NCBI GenBank assembly: GCA_964236445.1
Contig: CAXSDR010000010.1
Span: 1-52,598 of the forward strand
Reading direction: 5' to 3'
Source: CAXSDR01 sp964236445
GTDB taxonomy: Bacteria; Actinomycetota; Actinomycetes; Motilibacterales; Motilibacteraceae
Length of the DNA stretch: 52,598 bases
Both the position numbers and the translations under genes were made by a program. How positions within the stretch are numbered: position 1 is the first letter of the stretch; every line of letters begins with the position of its first letter. Below, in pieces: positions 10,233-18,630 of the stretch. Under the pieces are notes generated by a model. The model saw only the letters and a list, made by a program, of their open reading frames with translations. It was not told the DNA's origin and made no database searches.

Positions 10233-10808
10233 ATGGGACGGCCGCCGCAGCACCCGGCGAAGGCGGTCCCGCATGCCGATGACCCACCGCTCCCGGCCTC
10301 CCCGGCCTCCCCACCCTCCCCACCACTTCCGCGCGGCCCCGTGCCCGGCGGCGAGCCGCGACGCCCGCGCCGGCTCACGAAGGTCGAGGAGACCTCGGCC
10401 GGTGGGCTGGTCGTCAAACGGACGCCGTCCGGGCTGATGGCGGCGCTGATCGCGCGCCTGGACAGGCGCGGTCGGCTGCTGTGGTCGCTGCCCAAGGGCC
10501 ACCTGGAGGCGGGCGAGAGCCCCGAGCAGGCGGCGGTGCGCGAGGTCGAGGAGGAGACCGGCATCCGGGGGCGTGTGCTCGGCGAGCTCGGTGTCATCGA
10601 CTTCTGGTTCGTGGCCGAGGACCGGCGCGTGCACAAGACCGTCCACCACTACCTCCTCGAGGCGAGCGGCGGGCAGCTCTCCGACGCCGACGTCGAGGTG
10701 CACGAGGTCGCCTGGGTGCCCCTGGAGGACGTACGCGCCCGGCTCGCCTACGACGGGGAGCGTCAGCTCGTCCAGACCGCGGCACAGCTGCTGGCAGATA
10801 CGGCGTGA
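10233..10808 (+). CDS. NUDIX hydrolase
   Basis: A 191-residue NUDIX pyrophosphohydrolase. The full Nudix box is present near residues 90-112 (GHLEAGESPEQAAVREVEEETGI, matching Gx5Ex7REUxEExGU), followed by a strand-rich core (VIDFWFVAEDRRVHKTVHHYLLE). The first 50 residues are Pro/Arg-rich and not part of the fold. It is divergent from cca and its TGA overlaps the GTG of the next gene (GTGA at 10805-10808), so it heads the MurJ operon; this position is commonly seen in actinobacteria. Substrate unknown (nucleotide diphosphate derivative by family). Confidence 0.9.
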   Translation: MGRPPQHPAKAVPHADDPPLPASPASPPSPPLPRGPVPGGEPRRPRRLTKVEETSAGGLVVKRTPSGLMAALIARLDRRGRLLWSLPKGHLEAGESPEQAAVREVEEETGIRGRVLGELGVIDFWFVAEDRRVHKTVHHYLLEASGGQLSDADVEVHEVAWVPLEDVRARLAYDGERQLVQTAAQLLADTA

Positions 10809-12967
10809 GTCGTGGCGTTCCGGCGCGCGCCCGCAGGTCGCTCGCCGTGCTCGGGCTGCTGCTGCCCCTGCTGGCCGGGGCGGGGCCCACGGCGTCGGCG
10901 TCGGGGGTGGGGGTGGGGGTGGGGGTGGGGGTGCCCGCGGCGCACGCCGACCCGCTGCCCTCGCCGGAAGCCGGAATACCCGTCCCCGTCGACCCGCTGA
11001 CCGTCAAGATCACCCGCGTCGACCCGCCCGCAGGGTCGTTCGGCGCACCGGTGCCCGTGCACGTCAGCGGCACCGTCGCGAACACCAGCACGGCGGTCGT
11101 GACGGACCTGCGGATCCGGCTGCGGTGGCGCACCGAGCGCCTGGCCAACCGCAACCGGCTCGCCGCAGCCGCCGCCGTGCCGCCCCGGCCGCCGGGCACC
11201 CTGGTGGTGCCCGGCACGGAGACGGTGCTCACCGGGAGCCTCGCGCCCGGGCGGAGCCACGGGTTCTCCCTCACCCTGCCGGCGTCGCTCGCCGGCACCG
11301 CCGACACCGGCGTGCACATCGTCGTCGTGCAGGTGGTAGCGCCGGATGGCAGCCAGCTGGGTCTCGGCCGGTCGTTCTTCTCCACCGCGACGCCCGACGT
11401 CGCGCCGACCCGCACCGTCTGGCTGTGGCCGCTGGTCGACGCACCCCACCGCGCCTCGGGCGACGTGTTCCTCGACGACACGCTGGCGACGTCGCTGACG
11501 GGCAACGGCAGGCTCGCGCGCCTGCTCGCGGCGGCCGACCGGCCCGATCCGCCCACGCTCGCGATCGACCCGATGCTCCTGGAGGACGTCTCGCTCATGA
11601 CCGCGCGCGACGGCTACCTCGTCGACGCAGGCGGTGCTGGTGCCCGACCGGTCCCCGGCACCGGCGGTGCGGCTGCCACGGCGTGGCTGGCCAGGCTGCG
11701 AGCGCTCGCCGCACGCAGCCAGGTGCTGGCGCTGCCCTACGGCGACCCCGACGCCGTCGCGCTGCAGCGGCTGGGCCTGGGCGGCCAGCTCGCGGTGGCG
11801 GCGCGGCGCGGGCGCGAGCTGTGGGCCAAGCTGATGCCCGGGGTGCCGACGCTCGCCGACGTCGCCTGGCCGGCGCACGAGGCTCTGGACGCGGCGACCG
11901 CCGGAACCTACGCCGCCGACGGTGCCAAGGCCGTGGTGCTGCGGACCTCGTCGCTGAGCGCGGGCTCGACCCCGACGACGCCGACGGCGCGCAGCGTGCT
12001 CCCCCAGGCGACGACCCGCTCGATCCCGCTCGACGTGCTCCTCGTCGACGACGTCGTCTCGACGAGCATCGGGCAGCGCGGCGCGGACGAGTGGGCGGCC
12101 ACCACGAGCATCCAGCGCACTCTCGCCGAGCTCACGCAGATCACCGCGGAGGCGCCCCACGACGCCCGCACGGTGCTGATCACGCCGCCGCGGATCTGGG
12201 ACCCCACCGCCACCTATCTCGCGCGGCTCCTAGCCGCACTCGACGCGACCCCCTGGCTGGCGCGCACCACCCTGCCGGCGCTGCGGGCCGAGCGACCGGC
12301 GTCGGGCGCGCCCGGCGTGCCGCTGCTCTATGGCGACCCGGCCGGCCACCAGGAGATCTCGCCCGACCAGCTGCGCAAGGCCGCGGCGTGGAGCGCCACG
12401 ACTGCGCGCTTCGCCGGGGCGCTCACCGCGCCCGATGCCGTGCTGAAGCCCGCCGCCGACACCCGCCTGCGCCTGCAGTCGCAGAGCCTCGGCCGGCTGC
12501 GCAAGACCGGAACCACGCTGCTCACCGCCGCACGGCACGAGACGGACCTGCTCGAGGGCAAGGTGCATGTCCTGCCCTCGCACTGGAGCCTGTCGGCGTC
12601 GCAGGACGTCAGCGTCTCGGTCGTCAACGAGCTCGACCAGGCCGTGCGGGTGCGCGTCGGCTTCGCGCCGGACTCCCCCGCGATGACCATGCGCGGCGGC
12701 GGGGTCCAGACCGTCCCCGCCCACAAGACCGCCACCTTCACCGCCCGGGCGCGCGTCTATGTCAATGCCCGGGTGACCGTGCAGGCCAGCCTGCTGTCCC
12801 CCGCCAACGAGACGATCTCCCCGGTCACGGTGCCGCTCGTCGTCACGATCCGGCGGGTGGGCGCGGCGACGACCATCGTGATCGTCGGAGCCGCACTGGT
12901 GCTGTTCGCCGCCGCAGGCGTACGCACGACGCGGCGGTTGCGCGGCAAGGCCCGGGTGTCGGTGTGA
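10805..12967 (+). CDS. DUF6049-type secreted membrane-anchored protein
   Basis: A 720-residue conserved actinobacterial protein encoded just ahead of MurJ. It has an N-terminal signal peptide, a Gly-Val repeat (GVGVGVGVGV), an Ig-like extracellular stretch (about residues 60-195, IRLRWRTERLANRNRL), a long central domain with a polysaccharide-deacetylase-like alternation (WLWPLVDAPHR, LALPYGDPDAVAL), a second beta domain near 600-680 and a single C-terminal membrane helix (TIVIVGAALVLFAAAGV) with a short basic tail. The GTG at 10805 overlaps the NUDIX stop and its own stop overlaps the murJ start. Function is unknown; operon position suggests a role in wall assembly. Confidence 0.85.
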   Translation: MSRGVPARARRSLAVLGLLLPLLAGAGPTASASGVGVGVGVGVPAAHADPLPSPEAGIPVPVDPLTVKITRVDPPAGSFGAPVPVHVSGTVANTSTAVVTDLRIRLRWRTERLANRNRLAAAAAVPPRPPGTLVVPGTETVLTGSLAPGRSHGFSLTLPASLAGTADTGVHIVVVQVVAPDGSQLGLGRSFFSTATPDVAPTRTVWLWPLVDAPHRASGDVFLDDTLATSLTGNGRLARLLAAADRPDPPTLAIDPMLLEDVSLMTARDGYLVDAGGAGARPVPGTGGAAATAWLARLRALAARSQVLALPYGDPDAVALQRLGLGGQLAVAARRGRELWAKLMPGVPTLADVAWPAHEALDAATAGTYAADGAKAVVLRTSSLSAGSTPTTPTARSVLPQATTRSIPLDVLLVDDVVSTSIGQRGADEWAATTSIQRTLAELTQITAEAPHDARTVLITPPRIWDPTATYLARLLAALDATPWLARTTLPALRAERPASGAPGVPLLYGDPAGHQEISPDQLRKAAAWSATTARFAGALTAPDAVLKPAADTRLRLQSQSLGRLRKTGTTLLTAARHETDLLEGKVHVLPSHWSLSASQDVSVSVVNELDQAVRVRVGFAPDSPAMTMRGGGVQTVPAHKTATFTARARVYVNARVTVQASLLSPANETISPVTVPLVVTIRRVGAATTIVIVGAALVLFAAAGVRTTRRLRGKARVSV
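10903..10932 (+). repeat. Five tandem copies of the hexamer GGGGGT
   Basis: A pure guanine-rich microsatellite (5 x 6 bases) at the end of the DUF6049 signal peptide region, encoding alternating Gly-Val. The unit is a multiple of three, so slippage changes length but not frame. On single-stranded DNA the G runs could also fold into a G-quadruplex. Confidence 0.85.
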
Positions 12968-14649
12968 GCCACAGCCGCAGCGCGCCCGGGCGCAGCCGCC
13001 CCTACGGCCGCGGTCCGCGCCCCGGCAGCGACCAGAGCAACAGCGCAACCGTGGCACGCAGCACCGCGGTGATGGCGCTCGGCACCGTCGCGTCGCGGCT
13101 GCTGGGGTTCGTGCGGGCGTACGTCGTCGCGCTCGTCCTCGGCATCTACGCGATCGGCAACGTCTTCTCGATCGCCAACACGCTGCCCAACATCGTCTAT
13201 CTGCTCATCGCGGGCGGTGTGGTCAACAGCGTCTTCGTGCCCCAGCTCGTGCGCGCGCGGCAGGAGGACGAGGACGGCGGCACGGCCTACGCCGACCGGC
13301 TGCTCACGGTGTCGGGCATCGGGCTGCTCGTCGTCACCGTGCTGGCCGTCGCAGCGTCGCCGCTGCTCATCGGCGCCTACGCCGACTTCGCCCACTGGCA
13401 TGCGCCCGTGCGCCATCTCGGGTTGCTGATGGCCTTCTGGTGCCTGCCGCAGATCTTCTTCTACGGCGTCTACACCATGCTCGGCCAGGTCTCGAACGCC
13501 CGCGGCCGCTTCGGCCCGATGATGTGGGCGCCCATCGCCAACAACATCGTGGTCATCGCGATCGTCGGCCTCTTCCTCTGGACCGGTCACGAGGTCACGC
13601 CGAACGACGCGGGGTCGATGTCCGCAGGTGAGACCGCGCTGATCGCGGGCGGCAGCACCGTGGGGGTCATCGCCCAGGCAGTCTTCCTGCTGCCCTCGCT
13701 GCGGGCCGCGGGCTACACCTACCGCCCCCGCTTCGACCTGCGCGGGGCCGGGCTCGGGCGGGCCGCGTCGCTCGCCAAGTGGACGATCGCCTTCGTCGCC
13801 GTCAACCAGGTCGCCTACTTCCTGGTCACGGCGGTGGCCTCCGATGCGGGCACCCGTGCCCGCGGCGGCAACTTCGCCTACCAGAACGCCTATCTCTTCT
13901 TCATCCTCCCGCACTCGATCATCACCGTCTCCCTGGTCACCGCCCTGCTGCCCGCGATGAGCGCCGCGGCGCACGCCGGCCGGCTCGCCGAGGTGCGCAG
14001 CCAGGTGTCCGAAGGGCTGCGCACCACGGGCGTTCTGCTGGCGCCCGTCTCGCTGCTGCTCGTGGTGATCGGGCCGCCGCTCGGCGAGGGGCTGTTCCGG
14101 GGCAACAACCTCTCGGCAGCGGACGGCCGCTACATCGGCGGACTGCTCGCACTGTTCGCCCTCGGGCTGGTGCCGTTCAGCGCCCACCACGTGCTCCTGC
14201 GCACGTTCTACGCCTTCCAAGACACGCGTACGCCCTTCTACCTCACCTGCGTCGTCGCGGCCACCAACAGCGCCCTGGCGCTGATCGTGTGGAAGACCGT
14301 GCCGGTCGAGCACATGACGCAGGCGCTCGCCGCGGCGTACGCCCTCACCTACTGGGTCGGCGTGCTGGTCGCGGCGCGGGTAGCGGCCCGACGGCTCGGC
14401 GGACGCGGGGCGGGCGTGCTGCGCACCTACGTACGCGCGGGCGTCGCCTCGCTGGTCGCCGCGTTCCCCGCCGAGGCCGCCGTCCTGCTGGCCGCCGACC
14501 ACGGGCATGCCCCGCTGGTCGACCTCGGGGGCGCGGCCGTCGCCTCGGTCGTCATGGCGGGGGTCTACCTCTGGCTGGCCCGGGCCATGCGCCTGACCGA
14601 GCTGACGTCGCTGGGTCGCGCCCTGACGGGTCGGCTCCGACGGGCCTGA
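12964..14649 (+). CDS. murJ: Lipid II flippase MurJ (MviN)
   Basis: Moves the peptidoglycan precursor lipid II across the membrane. The 561-residue protein has a short basic N-terminus and about 14 membrane helices of the MOP/MviN family: STAVMALGTVASRLLGFVRAYVVALVLG at the start, NTLPNIVYLLIAGGVVNSVFVPQLVRA, FAYQNAYLFFILPHSIITVSLVTALLPAMS and LLRTFYAFQDTRTPFYL. In Mycobacterium the orthologue is fused to a pseudokinase; here the pseudokinase is a separate gene 550 bases downstream. The GTG at 12964 overlaps the preceding TGA by 3 bases. Confidence 0.95.
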   Translation: MSHSRSAPGRSRPYGRGPRPGSDQSNSATVARSTAVMALGTVASRLLGFVRAYVVALVLGIYAIGNVFSIANTLPNIVYLLIAGGVVNSVFVPQLVRARQEDEDGGTAYADRLLTVSGIGLLVVTVLAVAASPLLIGAYADFAHWHAPVRHLGLLMAFWCLPQIFFYGVYTMLGQVSNARGRFGPMMWAPIANNIVVIAIVGLFLWTGHEVTPNDAGSMSAGETALIAGGSTVGVIAQAVFLLPSLRAAGYTYRPRFDLRGAGLGRAASLAKWTIAFVAVNQVAYFLVTAVASDAGTRARGGNFAYQNAYLFFILPHSIITVSLVTALLPAMSAAAHAGRLAEVRSQVSEGLRTTGVLLAPVSLLLVVIGPPLGEGLFRGNNLSAADGRYIGGLLALFALGLVPFSAHHVLLRTFYAFQDTRTPFYLTCVVAATNSALALIVWKTVPVEHMTQALAAAYALTYWVGVLVAARVAARRLGGRGAGVLRTYVRAGVASLVAAFPAEAAVLLAADHGHAPLVDLGGAAVASVVMAGVYLWLARAMRLTELTSLGRALTGRLRRA

Positions 14650-14721
14650 AGTCGTCCTCGACCGGTTCCGGCCGAAGGTTGTCCGCTCAAGGTCAGCGGC
14701 GCCGGCGCCGATGCTTCTGCC

Positions 14722-15192
14722 ATGGTTGGCCGCATCGCGCCGCTCGGTGACGGGCCCGCACACGACGGGCCCGCACACGACGGGCCCGCACACGACGGGT
14801 CCACACGCGATGCGGGCGGCATCGTCACGGGCTGGCTCGTGCGCCTCATGCTGGTCGGCGGGGTGCTCGGCCTGCTCGCCTTCGACGCGATCGCCGTCGC
14901 GACCGTCGAGGTCAGTGTGAGCGACCAGGGGAACTCCGCCGCCGGCGAAGCGGCACTGTCGTGGTCGACCAGGCACAACGCCCACGATGCCTTCGAGGCG
15001 GCGGTGCAGTCGGCCAAGGATGCCGACGTGCACAACAGCATCGTGGCGAAGACGTTCGTCATCGACCCCACCGGCCAGGTGAGCTTCACGATGACGCGCG
15101 ACGCCCACACGCTGCTGTTCTCCCGGTGGTCGATGTCGCGGCGCTGGACCCATGTGTCGCGCGTCGCCCAAGGTCACCCTCCCGCCGTTTAG
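14722..15192 (+). CDS. Small single-pass membrane protein with tandem GPAHD repeats
   Basis: A 156-residue protein I do not recognise by family. The N-terminal 30 residues hold three perfect GPAHD repeats, followed by one membrane helix (residues about 38-58, LVRLMLVGGVLGLLAFDAIAV) and a 95-residue outside domain with a helix then beta strands (AGEAALSWSTRHNAHDAFEAAVQSAKDAD). The helix followed by this small domain resembles TadE/TadG-like pilus-assembly proteins of actinobacteria, but only weakly. It lies between murJ and the pseudokinase gene, 9 bases before the latter, so it is probably cotranscribed. Confidence 0.75.
   Translation: MVGRIAPLGDGPAHDGPAHDGPAHDGSTRDAGGIVTGWLVRLMLVGGVLGLLAFDAIAVATVEVSVSDQGNSAAGEAALSWSTRHNAHDAFEAAVQSAKDADVHNSIVAKTFVIDPTGQVSFTMTRDAHTLLFSRWSMSRRWTHVSRVAQGHPPAV
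14752..14812 (+). repeat. 15-bp tandem repeat, three perfect copies and one degenerate
   Basis: The unit GGGCCCGCACACGAC is repeated in tandem, followed by a diverged fourth unit (GGGTCCACACGCGAT). It encodes GPAHD three times ahead of the membrane helix of the small protein, on the cytoplasmic side by the positive-inside rule. In-frame unit length. Confidence 0.8.
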
Positions 15193-15201
15193 CATGACGC
15201 G

Positions 15202-16872
15202 GTGCGCACGCACCCCGTCGAGGCCGGGACCCGCCTAGCAGGCCGGTTCGTTCTCATCGACGCGCTCGCATCCCCGCCGTCCTCCGACGGTGCGCTCCCC
15301 CTCACGGCCGACCCGCCGGCGGCCCCCGACGACGCGCCAACGCTCATCGGGGCCCAGTGGTGGCGGGCCCACGACGAGATCCTGGCCCGCACCGTCGCCG
15401 TACGCCTCGTGCACGACGACGCCAAGGCCGCCCGTGAGCTGCGCGCCGCGCGCAATGCCGCCCGCGTCACCGACCCCCGTGTCGTCCGCGTCCTCGACGT
15501 CGGCAGCAGCGGCGACCTGAGCTATGTCGTCACCGAGTGGTGCGAAGGTGACGACCTCGCGAGCGCCCTGCAGAACAGCGGGCCGTTCTCGGCGGCGGCG
15601 GCCCACCGGCTCGCGGCGTTGACCGCGCAGGCGCTCGCGGCGGCGGAGGACAGCGGGCTCTCGGTGCCCGAGCTCGGCCCGCGTGACATCCGCCTGGTTC
15701 AGGACGGCTCGCTGCGGGTGGCCGGTCTCGAGCGGCCCCACGGCGACGACACGCCCGAGGCCGCCGCTTCCCCGGATGGCGCTGCGACCACCGGCGCGAG
15801 CTGGGGGGCGCGGATCTCGGGCGCCGTTCTCTATGCGGGCCTGACCGCCCGCTGGCCGCTGTCGCTGTGCGACGGGCTGGCTCCCGCGCCGGTCGAGGGT
15901 GGCGCCCCGCGCGCTCCGCGCCAGGTGCGCGCGGGTCTGCCCGCCGACCTCGACACCATCGCCGGCCAGGCCCTCGGGCTGCCCGGCCGCCATGCGCCCT
16001 TCACGACCGCGGCCGAGGTCGCCGCCGCTCTCGCGGACGGAGCGGAGATCGAGCTCGCTCCTGCCACCGACGACGCGGGCGACGGGCCGGTCGACCCCCA
16101 CCCCGCGCGTACGGTCGAGAACAGCGAGAGCGACGACGTGGTGGCCCTGCTCGCCGCCCCGCCGGGGCCGAGTCGCGCAGCCCGCGCCGTACGCACGGGA
16201 GCCGTCACCCTGCTCACCGCGGGGGTAGGGCTCGGGGTGTGGCAGGGCGTCTCGCTGGTGCGCACGGTCGCGACGAAGGTCATCGACGGCGGGACAACAG
16301 CGACGCGCCCCCGGGCGACCGCCCGTCCCGCGCCGACACCCACGGCCGTGGTGCCCGGCGTCGCGTCGTTCGACCCGCGCCCGCTGGGCAGCGGCGACGA
16401 GCATCCCGAGCAGGTGGCGCGCGTGCTCGACCACGACCCGGGCACCAGCTGGACGAGCTATACCTACACCACGCCGGCGCTCGGGGGGCAGAAGCCGGGC
16501 GTCGGGCTGCTGCTCGACCTGCACGCCCCGCAACGGGTGGTCCAGGTGAGCCTGGAGCTGCCCACCGGAGTGCCCGGAGTGCCCGGAGTGCCCGGTGTCC
16601 CCCAAGACGCGACAACGGCGACTGCGGCCGTCGCCTCGGGCCTGGGCGGCGCGGACGTCGCGCTCTACGGCTTCACGGAGGAACCCACGCGCAGTCCGAC
16701 GGGGCCGGCGGTGGCGACGGCGACCGACGCGCGAGGCAGGGTCGCCCTCAGACCGTCCACCGCCCTGACCGCGCGCTGGGTCCTCGTGTGGTTCACCAAG
16801 CTCCCGCCGACGCGATCGGGCTTCCAGGCGCAGGTGGCGGAGCTCACCGTGTCGGCGTTGCCGGGTGGCTGA
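15202..16872 (+). CDS. Membrane pseudokinase with extracellular discoidin-like domain (MurJ partner)
   Basis: A 556-residue protein. Residues about 10-260 align in pattern with a Ser/Thr kinase fold, but the catalytic elements are gone: the ATP lysine position reads TVAVRLVHDD (Arg), the HRD region reads GPRDIRLVQDG, and there is no DFG (RVAGLERP). A single membrane helix lies near 330-355. The outside part (about 390-550) resembles a discoidin/carbohydrate-binding module (DHDPGTSWTSYTYTT, RWVLVWFTKLPP). In Mycobacterium the same two domains form the C-terminal part of MviN, where the phosphorylated pseudokinase binds FhaA to limit wall synthesis; a similar role for this stand-alone version is inference. 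GTG start; 3' end overlaps the sigma factor gene by 8 bases. Confidence 0.85.
   Translation: MRTHPVEAGTRLAGRFVLIDALASPPSSDGALPLTADPPAAPDDAPTLIGAQWWRAHDEILARTVAVRLVHDDAKAARELRAARNAARVTDPRVVRVLDVGSSGDLSYVVTEWCEGDDLASALQNSGPFSAAAAHRLAALTAQALAAAEDSGLSVPELGPRDIRLVQDGSLRVAGLERPHGDDTPEAAASPDGAATTGASWGARISGAVLYAGLTARWPLSLCDGLAPAPVEGGAPRAPRQVRAGLPADLDTIAGQALGLPGRHAPFTTAAEVAAALADGAEIELAPATDDAGDGPVDPHPARTVENSESDDVVALLAAPPGPSRAARAVRTGAVTLLTAGVGLGVWQGVSLVRTVATKVIDGGTTATRPRATARPAPTPTAVVPGVASFDPRPLGSGDEHPEQVARVLDHDPGTSWTSYTYTTPALGGQKPGVGLLLDLHAPQRVVQVSLELPTGVPGVPGVPGVPQDATTATAAVASGLGGADVALYGFTEEPTRSPTGPAVATATDARGRVALRPSTALTARWVLVWFTKLPPTRSGFQAQVAELTVSALPGG
16569..16601 (+). repeat. 9-bp tandem repeat encoding GVP units
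   Basis: Repeats of GGAGTGCCC, the last diverged, encode Gly-Val-Pro four times in the discoidin-like domain of the pseudokinase, probably in a surface loop. In-frame unit. Confidence 0.7.
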
Positions 16873-17602
16873 CGACCCGGCCGACATCGGCGACATCGGC
16901 GACATCGGCGACATCGGCGACATCGAGCTGCTGCGCCGGCACGCCGACGGCGACCCCGACGCCTTCGCCGAGGTCGTACGCCGCCACCGCGACCGGCTGT
17001 GGGCGGTAGCGCTCCGGACGCTGACCGACCGCGAGGAGGCCGCCGACGCGGTCCAGGACGCGCTCGTGTCAGCGTTCCGGGCTGCCGGGACGTCACAGTT
17101 CCGCGGCGAGGCGGCGGTGACGACGTGGCTGCACCGCATCCTGGTCAACGCGTGCCTCGACCGGCTCCGGCGCCAGGCAGCGCGCCCCAGCGTGCCGATG
17201 TCGGATGTGGGAGGCGACGCGGAGGGCGGGCGGGCGCTGGTTCACGGGCAGGGGCGCGAAGGGGCGGCTCCCGACGAGATGGCACGCCGCGACGACCGGG
17301 CTGACATCGTGACCGCACTTGCCTGCCTGCCGGTGGACCAGCGCACCGCGCTCGTCCTCGTGGACATGGCGGGCTGGTCCGTCGCAGAGGCGGCCGCGGC
17401 GCTCGGGGTCCCCGAGGGCACGGTCAAGAGCCGTTGCGCCCGTGGCCGCGCAAGGCTGCTCCCGCTGCTCGCACCCGGTCGGGTCGATGTCGCGACCACG
17501 CGCCCGGGAACCGGGCGACCGGCGCAGCCGTCGAACACCAGGCGGCACGGTCCAGCGACCGACCGCACCGCATCGGCAGAGTTCCCGGGAGGTGGCGCAT
17601 GA
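16865..17602 (+). CDS. sigM: ECF RNA polymerase sigma factor, SigM-like
   Basis: A 245-residue group 4 sigma factor. Region 2 spans about residues 20-90 (LLRRHADGDPDAFAEVVRRHRDRLWAVALRTLTDREEAADAVQDALVSAFR) and region 4 about 150-205 (CLPVDQRTALVLVDMAGWSVAEAAAALGVPEGTVKSRCARGRARL). The C-terminal 40 residues are unstructured. The protein opens with four DIG repeats. The GTG start overlaps the pseudokinase end; the TGA overlaps the anti-sigma ATG. The location (MurJ cluster, then anti-sigma, trxB, trxA) is that of sigM in Mycobacterium and relatives. Its target promoters cannot be read here. Confidence 0.92.
   Translation: MADDPADIGDIGDIGDIGDIELLRRHADGDPDAFAEVVRRHRDRLWAVALRTLTDREEAADAVQDALVSAFRAAGTSQFRGEAAVTTWLHRILVNACLDRLRRQAARPSVPMSDVGGDAEGGRALVHGQGREGAAPDEMARRDDRADIVTALACLPVDQRTALVLVDMAGWSVAEAAAALGVPEGTVKSRCARGRARLLPLLAPGRVDVATTRPGTGRPAQPSNTRRHGPATDRTASAEFPGGGA
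16880..16925 (+). repeat. Five tandem copies of the 9-mer GACATCGGC
   Basis: A near-perfect minisatellite encodes Asp-Ile-Gly repeated just after the start of the sigma factor, before its region 2. Copy-number changes would lengthen or shorten the N-terminus in frame. Confidence 0.85.
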
Positions 17603-18528
17603 GCGAGACCCACCTGTCCCCACAGCAGATTGCGCTGCTCGGTGCGCTCGACGATGCCGAGCTCGCCGAGCTCGTCGCCGAGGTCGAAGGCGACGAGACG
17701 GCAACGCCGGCCGACCGGGAGCACCTGCACTCCTGCGCCCCATGCGGGGCGGAGCGGGCGCGGCTCGACGACCTGGCGGAACGCCTTCGGTCGACGCAAG
17801 GCGTCGGGCCGATGCCGGCCGATCTTGCCGACGCCCTGACCGGTCGACTGTCCCGGACAGCGCTCTGGGACCCCGCCGCGCACCGCGTGCTGCCGCTCGT
17901 ACGCCCGACACCGGGAGTCCGACAGCAGTCGTCGTCGCAGGGCGGGCAACGGCGGCAGGCGTGGCTGTTGCAGGCTGCAGCGGGCATCAGCGTGCTGGCA
18001 CTCGCGGGCGCGCTCGGCGTGGGTGCGTGGCGAGCGGCCCAGAGCTCGTCGACGTCGAGCTCGACCTCGGGCGCGAGCACGGGCAGTCTGGCATCGGCAC
18101 CCACTGCGGCCGCTGACGGCCAGTCGTCGCCCGACGCCGCAGCCCTCCCAGCCCTCCCAGCCCTGCCATCCCCGCCAGCCGCCCCGCTCGTCGTGACGGC
18201 GAGCGGCACCGGCTACACGGCGGCGGACGTGCCACGGGCGGTCGCGCGCCTGCTGCTGTCCAAGTCCGACCGCGCCACGCTGCGCGACGCCTCCGCCGCC
18301 CCGGCCACCGCGGCCGGACTGCCCCCGAGCTGCTTCGCGGCGTTGGCCGCCGGCCTGCGACGGACCCCCGTGCTCGTCGACTCCGGCACATGGCAGGGGC
18401 GACCGGTGCGGCTCGTCGTGCTGCGCCGGACCGACGACCCGCACCGAGGTGATGCCTACGTCGTCGCGCCGACGTGCCGGGCGGGTGCCGTCGGCACGCT
18501 CTTCACCGCCGGCGTAGAGCTACCCTGA
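17599..18528 (+). CDS. Zinc anti-sigma factor for the adjacent SigM-like sigma
   Basis: A 309-residue membrane protein. The cytoplasmic N-terminus carries the ZAS motif H42-x3-C46-x2-C49 (HLHSCAPC), one membrane helix sits near residues 124-146 (LQAAAGISVLALAGALGVGAW), then a Ser/Thr/Ala/Pro-rich linker with ALPALPALPS repeats and an extracytoplasmic domain with two cysteines (PPSCFAAL, APTCRAGA). The ATG overlaps the sigma stop (ATGA) with GGGAGG upstream, so the pair is made together. By family it holds the sigma factor inactive until a signal releases it; the signal is unknown. Confidence 0.88.
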   Translation: MSETHLSPQQIALLGALDDAELAELVAEVEGDETATPADREHLHSCAPCGAERARLDDLAERLRSTQGVGPMPADLADALTGRLSRTALWDPAAHRVLPLVRPTPGVRQQSSSQGGQRRQAWLLQAAAGISVLALAGALGVGAWRAAQSSSTSSSTSGASTGSLASAPTAAADGQSSPDAAALPALPALPSPPAAPLVVTASGTGYTAADVPRAVARLLLSKSDRATLRDASAAPATAAGLPPSCFAALAAGLRRTPVLVDSGTWQGRPVRLVVLRRTDDPHRGDAYVVAPTCRAGAVGTLFTAGVELP

Positions 18529-18552
18529 CCGCCGGGCCACGCTCCGGTCGGC

Positions 18553-18579
18553 GGGAATGCCGAGGTCCCGCCAGCCGTT
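18553..18579 (+). promoter_or_regulatory. SigR/SigH-type promoter for trxB-trxA
   Basis: GGGAAT at 18553-18558 and GTT at 18577-18579 are separated by exactly 18 bases, matching the consensus for SigR (Streptomyces) and SigH (Mycobacterium) promoters of thiol-stress genes, which include trxB. Transcription would start near 18585-18590, leaving a leader of about 40 bases before the GTG at 18631. An inverted repeat at 18566-18586 (TCCCGCCA / TTGGCGGGA) overlaps it and could be the terminator of the upstream operon or an operator. Confidence 0.75.
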
Positions 18580-18630
18580 GGCGGGATGGATTCTTTCAAC
18601 GGCTCCGCCAGAATGAGAGAGGCGCACAAG

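Noticed and set aside
14187..14192. CACGTG in murJ and other CACGTG hexamers (for example near 39525, 42845 and 50455) as parS sites
   Set aside because: Flanking bases do not match the TGTTNC / GAAACA arms; only the four listed sites do.
12757..15213. An 818-codon minus-strand open frame across murJ
   Set aside because: Antisense shadow rich in His, Arg, Gly and Asp; murJ on the plus strand has all expected helices.
18586..18630. Upstream ATG starts (18586, 18613) for trxB
   Set aside because: 18586 coincides with the expected transcription start of the SigR-type promoter and has no ribosome site; the GTG at 18631 gives the normal TrxB length.
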